A DNA stretch of 64,000 nt from Scatophagus argus (Eukaryota > Chordata > Actinopteri > Scatophagidae): assembly GCF_020382885.2 (NCBI RefSeq), contig NC_058494.1, positions 27,352,329 through 27,416,328 on the forward strand, read 5' to 3'. Below, one piece after another: positions 21,593 through 33,640 of this stretch. Both the position numbers and the translations under genes were made by a program. Every line of letters begins with the position of its first letter. Position 1 is the stretch's first letter. Under the pieces are notes generated by a model, which worked only from the letters and a program-made list of their open reading frames with translations, ran no database searches and was not told the origin of the DNA.

Positions 21593-23293
21593 ATGGCTGG
21601 TCTCTGCTGGATGGCCGTGACGCTCGCCTTCTTCCTGTCTGCTCAACACAGTATGGCTGCTGTGGACCCCCAAAGACTTTCTGAAATTGTTGATGGCGTC
21701 TTGGGACTGTGAGTTGACTTCTGAATCATTCACTGAAAGATTTGTTCTACCTACACTGGAAAGGTGTTTCTAGCCAAAGGAGTAACCCAAACAAATTCAA
21801 AGAAGATGGTTTTCGTGAGCAACAAACTGCAAACGAATGTCAGTAAAGCTTTCTGATTATATTTCAGACAATACTGACATCCATCTCAATCTGATAGCAA
21901 ACTTAAAACACAAATGCTTTGAAACATGGAAGCTATTTTTGATCCACAGATTAACTTTAATTGGCGCGTCGAGACTCTGGTTCACTTTTGGTATCAACAC
22001 CTCAGACATGTTGTGTTCCCCACAAAGGATCTTAATCAAGATGTCCATTTCTTTGTTTGTTTTCTACTGTCAGTTCATCTTACACGAAAGAAACTTCAAA
22101 AGTCTTGTGCAGGACAAACACAGCAAATGACGCAATGCTGCCACTCAGTGATCAACTAAGGCTGCTGCCTCACACGTCCACATTTCAAACATCCAACAGT
22201 GTGCTGAGTTCTGTAGCAAAAGATGTAAAACACATGGAGGATGTTGAGGATGTTTTTACTTTGCAGGTACGGAACAGAAGGCATGTTCAGTCTGGCTGTC
22301 CGGATCCCAGGCAACCAGGACATTCAGAATATCCTCCAGACCCTCTCTGAAAGTGATCCCGCCGGGAATGTGGAGAACTATTACGCGAATGACGGCGTGT
22401 ACAAAGGCAAAAGGTTGGTTGCAGCCAAAGTTCTGAAAAAACAAAGCGGAGGAGCTGAGGATGCAGAGTCACGAGTTGTGACCCACCTGCAAAGACTGTG
22501 GGACATTCATCAGAAAGAAAAAAAAAAAAATCCAAATGAGGTTGAATCTGAAATGTTGCTTTTCTATGTGCGTTCCTCCCCATGTGTTGAAAAATGTACA
22601 AACAGGAACCATCCAGAGACAATACTTGAAAAAATACAAAAGGCAAAAAAATGGCAAAACTACGCTTTTGTGTTTTCTTTAGTATTCAGACCCAGTTCAG
22701 GCAAGCCCAATACCCCTGAAGAACTGAGAGGAGCCCTTGAGAGGCTCGAGGGGGCAGTCGGGTGGGGAAGCGTATACCGTTGTGACAAAACAAGAGGCGG
22801 TCAGAGGCTGTGCAGAAGCTGCTCTGCTGGAGGAGAGGTTGCAGAATATTGTTATTCCACTAAAGCTAATTTTTTCAACACTGATGGTGGTGCAACTGCG
22901 CCTGGGACATCCATACAGCCCCAACCAGGTAGCAGTTACTCCCCCTCACGTGGCCGAAGCCCAAGCCGAAGCCCAAGCCGACGCCCAAGCCGAAGCCCAA
23001 GCCGACGCAGCAGTGTCAGTTCAAGCGGAGGTGTTTCCACAAGTGTTGACAGTGACGCAGGAGGGAGTCAGGGTGGCAGACGAAGGCGTAACAGGCGCAA
23101 GAACAAGCAAAAAACTAATACAGGTGACAGTGTTTCCTCATCCCGAAGTGGCCGTAAGATCAGCGATTCAAGCGCTGGCAGTTACACAGGAGGGAGTCAG
23201 GGTGGCAGCGGAGGGGGCAGGCGCAGACGAAGGCGTAACAGGCGCAAGAACAAGCAAAAACCTAATACAGGTGACAATGTTGCCCTGTCCTAA
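21593..23293 (+). CDS. SNAD-type secreted deaminase-like protein with Asp in the HAE motif
   Basis: Two exons, 21593-21708 (116 nt) and 22267-23293, join in phase (CT|G) to give 380 residues. Residues 1-24 are a signal peptide (CWMAVTLAFFLSAQHSMAA), so the product should be secreted. The domain (residues 40 to about 240) has the AID/APOBEC-fold signature: an xAE motif, then SPCVEKC with Cys145 and Cys149, then WQNYAFVFSLVF. The usual His zinc ligand is Asp104 (GAT), while Glu106 is kept. The tail has RS dipeptide repeats (SPSRSPSRRPSRS) and two clusters of the RRRRNRRKNKQK type, themselves a small internal duplication. The frame ends at a TAA where the sister gene reads on for about 100 residues. 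SNADs are known in fish as secreted AID/APOBEC relatives tied to immunity; the match here is by motif only. Confidence 0.75.
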
Positions 23294-23902
23294 AGTGGCC
23301 TTGAGATCGGCAATTCACACGTTGGCAGGGCGATGCATGACAGTATGGAGGACAGTGCAGGACGAGCTTAAAAAATCTATGCATAAACTTTGGCAAAATG
23401 AGCATTCGGTTCCCCTTAAGCTTCTCATTAACTGAAATTCTTCTCTGCATTTAAGCCGTCACTGACTGAACACACACACAACATGCAGTGAAACACACAG
23501 GAGCAGTGGGCTGCCATGTCAGGTGCTTTGATGAAAGCAGTCTGGGGGGTGGGGGATGGAACCAGCGACCCTCCGGTCACAAGCCGCTTCTCCAGCCTCT
23601 GGGCCACGCCTGTACTTTGTTGTGCAGATAAAAATGCACACAAAAAGAATCAGCAGCACTGATACTTTGGGATCAATCTGTCCACCCCTCACTTTACATC
23701 GTCTCTTGTCAAATACTGATATCTGGTGGGCTTTCCATATTTACAACACAACAAGGTGTGTGAGATGTGTGTGTGTGTTAAGACGTTATACTTTCATGCA
23801 GCAGTAAGTGCAAATCTTTACATACTGGACAGTTCCTGATACCACATGTGTTCTCTGTTTGTGTACAGGAATCATTTTCATTCTGAATTTCTGTTCTTTC
23901 TG

Positions 23903-23908
23903 ATTAAA
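23903..23908 (+). terminator. Poly(A) signal ATTAAA, gene at 21593
   Basis: The motif stands in the same conserved phrase as in the other three SNAD-type genes (TTCTGATTAAAGCTTGGCTC), 610 bases after the stop. Confidence 0.5.
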
Positions 23909-24039
23909 GCTTGGCTCAGCATCATCCTGGTCTGACTGTCATTTTGGAGCCCCTTCAGAATAAAAAACATTTCACAGTTTACTTCCTGTTGGCAAAACAG
24001 TCTAATGTACTTCAAAGATGTCTTTAAGACATACCTCAA

Positions 24040-24380
24040 GTTTGGTTAACTGATTGGTTTCATCTGGTTTCACTGATGATTATAATTGCGTTTCATCTGC
24101 ACAGCAGTGAAAATGTATGAAGTGTGACATCATAATGTCACCAACAGGAAGTAAACAGTACTGGTCCGAGTGCAGAATCTTGGGCAACTCCGTGACTAAC
24201 TTTAGTGTGTACGGGCACTTTGTCATTAAGAGGAACAAACTGAGATCGATCTGATAAATAAGACTGAAACCAGCTTAATGCAGATCCTTTAATACCAATT
24301 ACGTGTTCCAATCTGTGTGATAAATTATAATGCTCAGTGGTGTCAAATGCAGTGCTAAGGTCTAGCAATACAACGAGATT
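24040..24380 (-). mobile_element. L2-like LINE RT fragment
   Basis: The minus strand from 24368 reads LDLSTAFDTTEHYNLSHRLE, then GIKGSALSWFQSYLSDRSQF and KVSHGVAQDSALGPVLF, the central RT motifs of L2-like LINEs. It runs on to a degenerate FHCCADE (YADD box) near 24100. The catalytic box is altered and frames are broken. Confidence 0.8.
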
Positions 24381-24383
24381 AAG

Positions 24384-25075
24384 ATAAGATGAACTTTATT
24401 GATCCCACAGTGGGAAATTCACTTGTCGTGGCAGCTCACAAGGACAGAAAAAAGTGCGAAAAGCAAAAAGTGTGCAAAACAGTTACAAATAAATATAGAG
24501 ATAATAAATTAACAGTTTACAGGTACAGTAAACCCAGTACAATATACAGCTATGTACAAGAGGACCAGACTGTTGAGCTGTACAGTCTAACAGCAGTGGG
24601 AATGAAGGAGCTGCTGTAGCTCCTTCCTACACTGAGGGTGTAGCAGTCTGCCGCTGAAGGAGCTGCTCAGAGCCTCCACTGTCTGATGCAGAGGGTGAGA
24701 GGTGTTGTCCGTGATGGATGTCAGCTTGGCTAACGTCCTCCTCCACAGAGTCCAGTGGGCAGCCCAGGACAGAGCTGGCCACAGTTCTGCCATTTGCACA
24801 ATATGGCAGCACTGTGACATCTCTTATTCTGATTGTTTTTTTATATTTATATAGTGTTGTTTATATTTATCTGCATTAGGTATTTTTGTTAGGAAATTGG
24901 GCTTATACCGGGACCGGGGAAACTAATTTCGGTCCACCTCATGTTTCTACATGTGTGAAATGACAATAAAGCTCCTTGAATCCTTGAATTGAATCTAGAA
25001 GGTGGAGGCGACTTTGGCCCTTCTTGTACAGGGCATCAGTGTTATGTGACCAGTCCAGTTTATGGTTGAGGTGGA
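24384..25075 (-). mobile_element. LINE 3' end fragments
   Basis: Begins with the LINE tail GAACTTTATTGATCCCACAG. The minus strand then reads RT C-terminal wording (LAKLTSITDNTSHPLHQTVE, FSGRLLHPQCRKE) at 24587-24820. A second tail-like stretch (GACAATAAAGCTCCTTGAA) is at about 24960, and more minus-strand LINE wording reaches about 25075. No intact frame. Confidence 0.65.
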
Positions 25076-25297
25076 CACCCAGAGATCAGTTCATCTCTGA
25101 GCTCAATTGGACGTTTGCAGCATTTGATAACTTTGTGGGTGTGTGACAATAGTTAAAAATGTTAAATTCATTAGGTTTCCTTTGGTCCAGATGTGACATC
25201 TAAGACACATTTCAAGAACAAGAGAAGAAAACCTGCCAGTTGCCTTCTGTCTTCCTTGATTTTGTAATATGGTCAAATAAGGTAATGATGTTCAAAC

Positions 25298-25304
25298 TAT
25301 AAAA
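25298..25304 (+). promoter_or_regulatory. TATA box of the SNAD-type gene at 26540
   Basis: TATAAAA in TTCAAACTATAAAATCATCC, identical in context to 20317-20323. The predicted 5' UTR exon ends at the donor AAG|GTAAAAG (25430|25431). Confidence 0.5.
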
Positions 25305-26539
25305 TCATCCTTCCTTCTTACTGTATTCACCGCAGCAGCAGCAGCTTCACTGCCAGCACTGAGAGGAAAACGGACGAAGTGGCCAACATCCATCTGACAT
25401 CTTCATCCACCAAAGGTGTCTTCAAGAAAGGTAAAAGTTTATCTGCATTTAACTTGACTCTAAAGGGGAAGGTGGCAACAATATCATTATCAATTATTAG
25501 CACTTTAATGGAGTCTCATCTCGTCAAATCTTGTGAAAATTTGAAATGTTTAAGTCTTCACGGCTACACACCCAACCACGTGGCTTCACCATTTTACTGG
25601 ATCACGTCCATCCCACACACTGATTCTGAGCAGATTTTAAGTATGTAGTGTGTTCACACTGAAAGGGGACAAAATCAAGATGCTAAACACACTCAGGATG
25701 CATCTGAAAAACACTTGAATGTGCTTCTTGTGGACACTGTTGTCCCAAAATGTGCTGCACAAAGTTACTGGAGGCTCCGTTCACTAACAGCAGAGGTTGA
25801 GTTATGTTCATGAATACGGTATGTTCACGTATTGTCACATGTAATCTGTTAAACCTGCACAGGCAGCTGACTCTCAAACTGAGAAGCTGCTGATGTGTTA
25901 CCAACACCCTGTAGACGCTCTGTAGGCAGACCATGCAAATGAAGTGTTAGCTTATCAGCCCTCAAAAAGAGGAAGCCACTTCTCTGATGAGCGTGCGGGA
26001 AATTTAGCCGTGGGGAGGAGTAATGCAGAATAGTGCACATCAACAACACACGGTTTAAAGTATTCATAATGAGTGTTTCCAGAATAAATATTTTGTCCAG
26101 TGTGAACTCACTACATACTCAGAACCTGCTTAGAATAAAGAGGAACTGAGCCGCAACCTTACAGTGTGAAACCGGAGTATTTTATCTTAACTTTTTCTTG
26201 GTGCAAATGGGCTTCCAGTGGGCTCCTTCACTGTGCTGAGTCACCAGTAGGGGGAGCTAAACAGCAGGAGTCACTGTTAAAGATTTGTTCATACATGAAC
26301 ACCTCTCATTTTAGTGGACTGACTTCAGCATGTTAGCATGACAATATTAGCATTAAGTGTCTGACTTGGCAGGCTGATCAGATCAGATGATGTGGTCTTC
26401 CCTCTAGCGCCACCCTCAGGTTGGATGTTTGCCTCATCAGAAGCAGGAATGTGACAGCTTTCCAAGCCACGTTGGCTCCACTGCTCTTTATGATGATCCT
26501 GTTAAAAACATTTTGATGATTAACGTGATCTGTGTGCAG

Positions 26540-28385
26540 ATGGCTGGTCTCTGCTGGATGGCCGTGACGCTCGCCTTCTTCCTGTCTGCTCAACACAGCG
26601 TGGCTGCTGTGGACCAGAACAGACTTACTAAAATTGTTGATGGCGTCTTGGGACTGTGAGTTGACTTCTGAATCATTCACTGAAAGATTTGTTCTACCTA
26701 CACTGGAAAGGTGTTTCTAGCCAAAGGAGTAACCCAAACAACCTCTTGTTTTACTAAAAAACAAATTCAAAGAAGATGGTTTTCGTGAGCAACAAACTGC
26801 AAACGAATGTCAGTAAAGCTTTCTGATTATATTTCAGACAATACTGACATCCATCTCAATCTGATAGCAAACTTAAAACACAAATGCTTTGAAACATGGA
26901 AGCTATTTTTGATCCACAGATTAACTTTAATTGGTGCATCGAGACTCTGGTTCACTTTTGGTATCAACACCTCAGACATGTTGTGTTCCCCACAAAGGAT
27001 CTTAATCAAGATGTCCATTTCTTTGTTTGTTTTCTACTGTCAGTTCATCTTACACGAAAGAAACTACTGAGTCTTGTGCGGGACAAACACAGCAAATGAC
27101 GCAATGCTGCCACTCAGTGATCAACTAAGGCTGCTGCCTCACACGTCCACATGTCAAACTTCCAACAGTGTGCTGAGTTCTGTAGCAAAAGATGTAAAAC
27201 ACATGGAGGATGTTGAGGATGTTTTTACTTTGCAGGTACGGAACAAAGGGCATGTTCAGTCTGGCTGTCCGGATCCCAGATGACCAGAACCAGAACATTC
27301 AGAATATCCTCCAGACCCTCTCTGAAAGTGATCCTGTCAAGCCTGTGAGGGAAAAGTTCACCAAAAACGAGGTGTACGTCGGCAAAAGGTTGGTTGCAGC
27401 CAAAGTCCTGAAAAAACAAAGCAGAGGAGCTGACCATGCAGAGTCACGAGTTGTGGCCCACCTGCAAGGACTGTGGGACATTCATCAGAATGTAAAAGAA
27501 AAAAATCAAAATGAGGTTAAATCTGAAATGTTGCTTTTCTATGTCTATGCCTCCCCATGTGTTGAAAAATGTACAAACAGCAGGCATCGTGACAACATTC
27601 TCAACAGGATAGGTCTGATTAAGAATTGGCAAAACTATGCTTTTGTGTTTTCTAAAATATTCAAACCCAGAGTGGGCAAGCCCAATACCCCTGAAGACCT
27701 GAAACAAGCCCTTGAGAGGCTTGGGGGGGCAATCGGGCTGGTAAACATATACCGTTGTGACAAACAAGATGGTCAGATGCAGTGCAGAAGCTGCTCTGCT
27801 GGAGGACAGGTTGATGAATATTGTTTTTCCGATGAAGTTAATTTTTCCAACCCTGATGATGATGCAACTGCACCTGGGACATCCATACAGCCTCAACCAG
27901 GTAGCAGTTACTCCCCCTCACGTAGGCGAAGCAGCAGTGTCAATCCAAGCGCAGGGGTTTCCACAAATGTTGACAGTAACACAGAAGGAGGTCAGGGTGG
28001 CAGCGGAGGGGGCAAGCGCAGACGAAGGCGTAACAGGCGCAAGAAGAAGCAAAATACTAATACAGGTGACAATGTTGCCCTGTCTCAAAATGGCCAAAGT
28101 ACAGATGCTGATCATAACACAGGAGGCGGTCGGGGCATCGGGGGCAAAGTCAGAAAAGTTGGTGGGCGCAGAGTATGGAAAAAACAGAGGAAAGGTGGGA
28201 ACGAGCAGAAGAAGAAGCAGGCACAGACGAAGAAGAAAAAGCAGGCAAATAAGAGGAAGAAAACGTCAAGCAGAGGGAAAACAGGATGGAGCCAGAAGGT
28301 ACCATGGAGGGTTAAAAAGAACACTGAGAAGAAGCAGAACACAAGGCCGAGACGCAACAAGAAGAAAAGGAAGATCAGGGGCTAA
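26540..28385 (+). CDS. SNAD-type secreted deaminase, the only copy with both HAE and PCxxxC
   Basis: Two exons, 26540-26655 (116 nt) and 27236-28385, give 421 residues. A signal peptide (CWMAVTLAFFLSAQHSVAA) comes first. The domain has His106-Ala-Glu108 and Cys147/Cys151 in SPCVEKC, the arrangement expected for a zinc-dependent cytidine deaminase of the AID/APOBEC type, followed by NWQNYAFVFSKIF and CSAGGQVDEYC. About 160 C-terminal residues are highly basic (KRRRRRNRRKKKQ, KKKKQANKRKK, RRNKKKRKIRG), with Ser-rich linkers. By family knowledge, SNADs are secreted fish AID/APOBEC relatives proposed to act in immunity; substrate and activity of this protein are unknown. Poly(A) candidates are AATAAA at 28456 and the shared ATTAAA at 28776. 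Confidence 0.78.
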
Positions 28386-28775
28386 AGACAGAAGTATGGA
28401 GGACAGTGCAGGACGAGCTTAAAAAATCTATGCATAAACTTTGCCAAATGAACTTAATAAATAGACAAGTTTTCTGTTTTAATGTGTAATTATGAAGTAC
28501 ATGTTGGTAGCACAATGTCACGGTTACAGAACAGTGACAACTTCTGCGTTTAGTTCAGTTCCCCTTAAGCTTCTCATTAACTTCAGCAGCTGCAGAGTCT
28601 TCGTGTGTTCAGAATGTGATCCAATGAGAGATTGTGTTGTACACATACAAGTACACACAAAAGAATCAGCAGCACTGATACTTTATGAATAAACTGTTCA
28701 CCCCTCACTTTACATCGTCTCTTGTCAAATACTGATATCTGATGATGATCTCATTCTGAATTTCTGTTCTTTCTG

Positions 28776-28781
28776 ATTAAA
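28776..28781 (+). terminator. Poly(A) signal ATTAAA, gene at 26540
   Basis: The conserved TTCTGATTAAAGCTTGGCTC phrase, placed 20 bases before the duplicon junction at 28801. An earlier AATAAA (28456-28461) could serve instead. Confidence 0.45.
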
Positions 28782-29964
28782 GCTTGGCTCAGCATCATCC
28801 TGGTCTGACTTTCATTCTGAAGCCCCTTCAGAACAAACAACATTTCACAGTTTGCTTCCTGTAGGCCAAACAGTGAAAGATACTTCAAAGACAACATCTA
28901 CCATCCTCATCTTCCATCTTTTGCACTGTCTCAGGCTAAATGAAATTGAGTGCTTTAGGATTTCCAGATAAATGTGTCATACTGAAGGCTTTGTAATCTG
29001 CACACAGTGATGTGATGTAACACTGTTGATAAAACACTGACAGTGAAAACATACACTAAAGGTTCCAAATAAAAAAAGCAGAATTATTATTATTATTCTT
29101 TAAGAAAATTAATCAAGATGCTAATTCTAAACTATAACAGAATTTACACACTATATCTGCTGCCTTTTTGCCACATCTATTTAATTTTTTATGTCTTTTC
29201 AGAAACTCAAACACTCTCTGATATGCTTTATAAGGCTAAATGAAAGCTGTCATTCTATAAACGGATAAAACAATATATATATGTAACCAAGCTGGCTAAG
29301 CTAGTTAATGTTATAACTCAGTCGCCATTAACCTTGACCTCCCACCTTGACTAAATGGATTTTTTTGTTGCTTTGAGCAAGACAAATGAGGTGTCAGCTA
29401 GTATCATGATATTAAAGGCAACATCTCTAAAAACTCTGAAGCTCCAACATCGACACCATCCAGATGGATCAACAACACTACAGGAAAGGGGAGAAACACG
29501 TGGTTTTGATTTTGGGGTGAAATGTCCCTTTAAAAAGGTGTTTGTGCAGTTCCCTCTCTAGAAAATTCTTCCTCTCTGGCACAGGCAGCACAAACCGTCC
29601 CTTCTTCTGCATTTCGACCAAAATCAACTTTTTGAGTCTGCAAGTGATGATGACGAGGTGGACTCGGTTTTACGCTCTGAAAAACAAAACATTTTCTGAC
29701 AGAGAGGCAGCACAAGCTCCCTGAAGGACTTTGACCAGGTTTAAAGAAAGGCAAAATTATAATTAAAACAAATGATAACAAAATAAAAAAAATCAATAAA
29801 TACTCCAAATTGTGACGTACAGAAATCAACTTGTGCTTTTCAACAGTTTTTTGTCTCAGTCAGTCAGTTCAACAACCCCTGGACAGATCACCATCAGTTC
29901 TTCAGTTGATAATAATGCTCTCAAGAGGAAGAATCGTCATTTGCTGTGTTTCCTGACCACCATG

Positions 29965-30340
29965 TACATGTAAGGCAGTTGCCCAATTGTGTCACAAGGT
30001 GTCGCTGTTGCAACGTGTACATGACAGGGGTTTAAGCAAAATGTCCTTTCGGGACACCGTAGTGCGACAGCCTAGACAGTTTGGCGCCATAGAGTACTAG
30101 TCACAGTACTTCCCCTTGCCCCCACAAGGGTTCTGGAGGAGTAGCCACTGTGTTAGAGAGGGAGCTGACAGACGGTGAAATAAACACTTGGCGAAGGTCT
30201 CGATCACAATCCCGAACCCCGCCTCTGGTGACTCCTTTCCCCCCGCAAGTACACTCCCCCAAGAAACATCATAACATCACAACACAACGCAGAGTCCAGG
30301 GGAGGTGTGGAGGGACGGTCGGCAGTCTGGGTTACATACA
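29965..30340 (+). mobile_element. Solo LTR with TACA target duplication
   Basis: A 368-bp insertion (29969-30336) begins TGTAAGG and ends GGTTACA, short inverted TG/CA ends typical of LTRs. It is flanked by TACA on both sides (29965-29968 and 30337-30340). The empty site is seen in copy 1 near 1250 (CATGTACACAAAA). An AATAAA is at 30179. No internal retroviral genes are present, so it is a recombined solo LTR of unknown family; orientation is inferred from the AATAAA. Confidence 0.8.
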
Positions 30341-30832
30341 CAAAAAGGGAAAAATTAAATCCTCCTAAACAAATTTAATCCATTAATACAACACGAATAG
30401 ACCAACAGGTGGAGTCTGGACCCACTTCAGTGATTGAGAATCTCCTTTTGACAGGATCATATGGTTATATGTATTCCCAGACGCCTATTTGATTAAAACC
30501 ATAGAATCGATGAATAATTTCATCACAGCAATTTACAAACACTTAACTTTAGAACATTACTTAAAAAGGGCATAAAAATGTTCCTTCCTTCTGACTGTAT
30601 TCACTGCAGCAACCCCTTGTCTCCTAAAACAGAAAAAGAGGAACAGCCAAACAGAAACTTATGAAATACATGACATTATGATATTAACACAATGACTCAT
30701 GTTCTGATCGGGCTACTTTGACCTCTCAAGGTCTGGAGGAAGAAGGGTGGGAGCAGGGTGTCTATGGTCTGCAATGCTTAGGTGGTAACAAATGATTTTT
30801 CATTTGCATCAGATGAGGGTCTTGTCTCTGTA

Positions 30833-31700
30833 CCCATATTGGTAGACCTCCATACATTTTCACTGTTACGCAGATGACATGCAATTGTATTTATGAAACC
30901 AATCAGCTAACTTCGGGTATGCCTTAAACACATAAAAACTTGGATGACTTGCAATTTTCTCCTTTGATTCAGACAAAACTGAACTTATTATGTTGGGCCC
31001 TAAACACCTTAGAAACAAATTATTTAGTGCTATAGCTACCTTGGATGGCATTAACTTGGTGTCTAGCCCCACCGTAAGAAATCTGGGAGTTATGTTTGAT
31101 CAGGATGTGTCCTTTAACTCACACATAACCCAAATTTCAGGGACTGCCTTTTTTCACCTTTGCCACATTGCAAAACATTAGGCACATTGTGTCCAAAAAA
31201 ACTAGTCCATGCATGTATTACCTCCAGGCTGGACTACTGCAACTCCCTGTTATCAGGCTTCCCCAATATTTCCTAAAGACTCTCCACCTAATCCAGAGTG
31301 CTGCTGCACATGTACTGGCCAAAACTCATATGAGAAAGCATATTTCTCCTGTACTGACTTCTCTACACTGGCTGACTATAAAATTCAGAAAAAAACTTGA
31401 AATTACTCCTCACATACAAAGCCCTAAATGGTCAATTAACATTTTATCTCAAAGAACTGATAGTGCCTTATTATCCACCTAGAATTCTATTATGCAGGGT
31501 TACTTGTGTTTCTTAGAGTTAGCAAAAGTAGATCAAGTTTTCAAGCTCTCTTCCTATGGAACCATCTTCTGGTGGTTCCATGGAAGATGGGAACCTGCCT
31601 TCTTAAAGGAAGTTTTTCCTCTCCACTGTCACCAAGTGCTTTCTTGTGGGGGATTTTTTGGGTCTTCCTAAAAATAAAGAGTTTGGTCTAAACCAGCTCT
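30833..31700 (+). mobile_element. L2-like LINE fragment (duplicate of 1750-2535)
   Basis: Same YADD box (near 30853), LGPKHLRNKLFSAI and ISPVLTSLHWLTIKFRKKL wording as copy 1. It keeps about 60 bases near 31465-31530 that copy 1 has lost. Frames are broken. Confidence 0.75.
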
Positions 31701-32655
31701 AATTGGAAAGTGTCATGAGACAACTTTTGTTGTTGTGATTGTTGATGGCAGAGAACAATCTGTGTTGTATCAGTATACTGATACTGATACTTATACTGTA
31801 TACTGATACTGATACAATACTACAATCTGCACTGCAGCCACATGATTAATGTTTTTCTCTTCACCTGTCAGTGGTGTTAATGTTGTGACTGATCACAGTC
31901 TGATCAGTGTGCGTCTTCTGCTGAACTGGATGAAGAGGCAAGATGAAAACAGGAAGATTTCAGTGTTGCAGTAAATCTTCTAGTCATCCACTGAGCAGAA
32001 GTCTTCATCTTATCTTCATCTCTTCATGACTAAGCTGTAAGAGGCTGTTACAACTCACAGCTCACAGTGGGATTGCTGCTGCAGTTTGTTGTCAATAAGC
32101 TTTTTGTTTGTTGGCTGTTGTACAATGGAGCATTTAAGAGTATTTAATCAGTGAATGACTTCACCGATTAATCAGAATGGCTGCTGATTAACTTTCAGTC
32201 TATCATGTAATCTTTTCAGTCAAGTGGGGCAGCTTTTTTGGAAAGTTAAGTCTATAAAATGTCAGAAAATTGTTACCTTTCTCAGCCTCATTTCTCACAT
32301 CACACATTTTCCTGTCTGTGTTGTATGAATACTGTGTATATGCTATCAAAGGAAACAGACAGACAGAGAGACCAAACCAAACTGTGGATTCCAGTCACGT
32401 CACTGCTGTTGTTTCTCTCCTTTTGAACAACAGATAGCAGAGACTGAGAGTTAAACAACAGTTAATTAACAGTCCAAACCCAAAGCTTCTTTTAAGACTT
32501 TATTTCCTGTCAGAGATAACAAAGTAAAGCAGCAAATCCTGACATTCAAGAAACTGGAACCATCAGATGGTTGACATTCTTGAAAAATGTCTGAAACAAT
32601 TCATCCATTATCAATCAGTTGGCAACGGATTTTCTTTCTCTTTCTCTTTCTCTTG
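31701..32655. other. Non-coding stretch between LINE fragments
   Basis: No gene. A short imperfect repeat of ATACTGATACTGATAC lies at about 31770-31820. Sequence 31840-32285 matches copy 1 (2610-3060); 32286-32655 has no match in copy 1. Confidence 0.5.
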
Positions 32656-32659
32656 TAAA

Positions 32660-33150
32660 CACAACCATCCCCAGCACGTACCAGGCAGAGCCCTGACCCC
32701 CCTCGGATACTCAGACCACATCTCTGTTGTGCTCATTCCGGCATACAGACCACTTGTCAGACGCACCAAACCGAAGCAGATGAAAACCTGGCCAGTGGGA
32801 GCCATCTCTGACAACGAGTCAGCTCACAGAGAGGAGGTTCAACGTCTAACGGACTGGTGCAAAGTCAACAACTTGTCCTTGAACATCAGCAAGGCCAACG
32901 AAGAGCGTGACCACTCTCCGGTGACTACTGATGGCTCCACCGTGGAGATCCACGCAAAGCCCTGAGCATTGTGGATGATCCTGCACATCCATCTCACAAA
33001 CTGTTCACTCTTCACTAAAACTGTTCAGCTTCATTCCCCAAGCCATAAGACTCAATTGTCAGACGCCGGACTGAGTATACTACACAACAACAATTGCACA
33101 TTGTCACCTTATACCTCGTAATATTTACAACAACTGTTCTACCTGCACTT
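32660..33150 (+). mobile_element. Internally deleted LINE remnant
   Basis: Endonuclease-end wording (GYSDHISVVLIPAYRPLVRR) runs straight into RT wording (AHREEVQRLTDWCKVNNLSL) at GCCATCTCTG|ACAACGAG near 32812. Copy 1 has the intervening part (3990-5160). This is an internal deletion in copy 2. Confidence 0.7.
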
Positions 33151-33640
33151 TATGACTGTCTCAAACAGGTCATAACAGGACCGTGTTCTGGTCGGTGCTG
33201 CAAGTATAGTCTGTACAGTCCTTGCTATGTATAGTCCTGTGCATTATGTATAGTCTTGTGTCAGATTGCATGTTCAGTGTGTGCCAGTTGGCCACCCACC
33301 TAGAGCCTGGGTCTGCTCCGAGGTTTCTGCCTTTTAAAAGGCACAATAATGTACAACATACTTGCTATATGACACACTGAAAATGTGTTGTGGAGATGAA
33401 ACTGTGTCTGATGCCTTTATGTCTTCTTCTTCAATTTAAGTTTAGATTCAAGTTTTCACTCACTTCTATTTCTCAACCAAGAAGAAAAGACAAATAATGG
33501 TGATAGCGAATTATTTCATCCTCTTTTCAACTTGTTGAGTCATACTTCACAACTTCTTCTCATCTTCCACCTGCTTTTTGGAAGACAAATATGGTTATGA
33601 TGCCAAAGAGAGGGGTTTGGTCATGGTCTGCCCGCTGTAT

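Larger units (their letters stand above)
20087..24030 (+). repeat. SNAD tandem duplication, unit 1
   Basis: Collinear with 25116-28900: promoter, 5' UTR exon, both coding exons and 3' flank are shared. Differences include a longer basic tail in unit 2 and about 5 kb spacing between units. The 3' flank match continues past the poly(A) signal to about 24030. Confidence 0.85.
25116..28900 (+). repeat. SNAD tandem duplication, unit 2
   Basis: Counterpart of 20087-24030. Its left junction joins a copy of 17956-17988 (at 25084-25115) directly to the base matching 20087, so the intervening 2.1 kb with the piggyBac relic is missing here. Confidence 0.85.
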
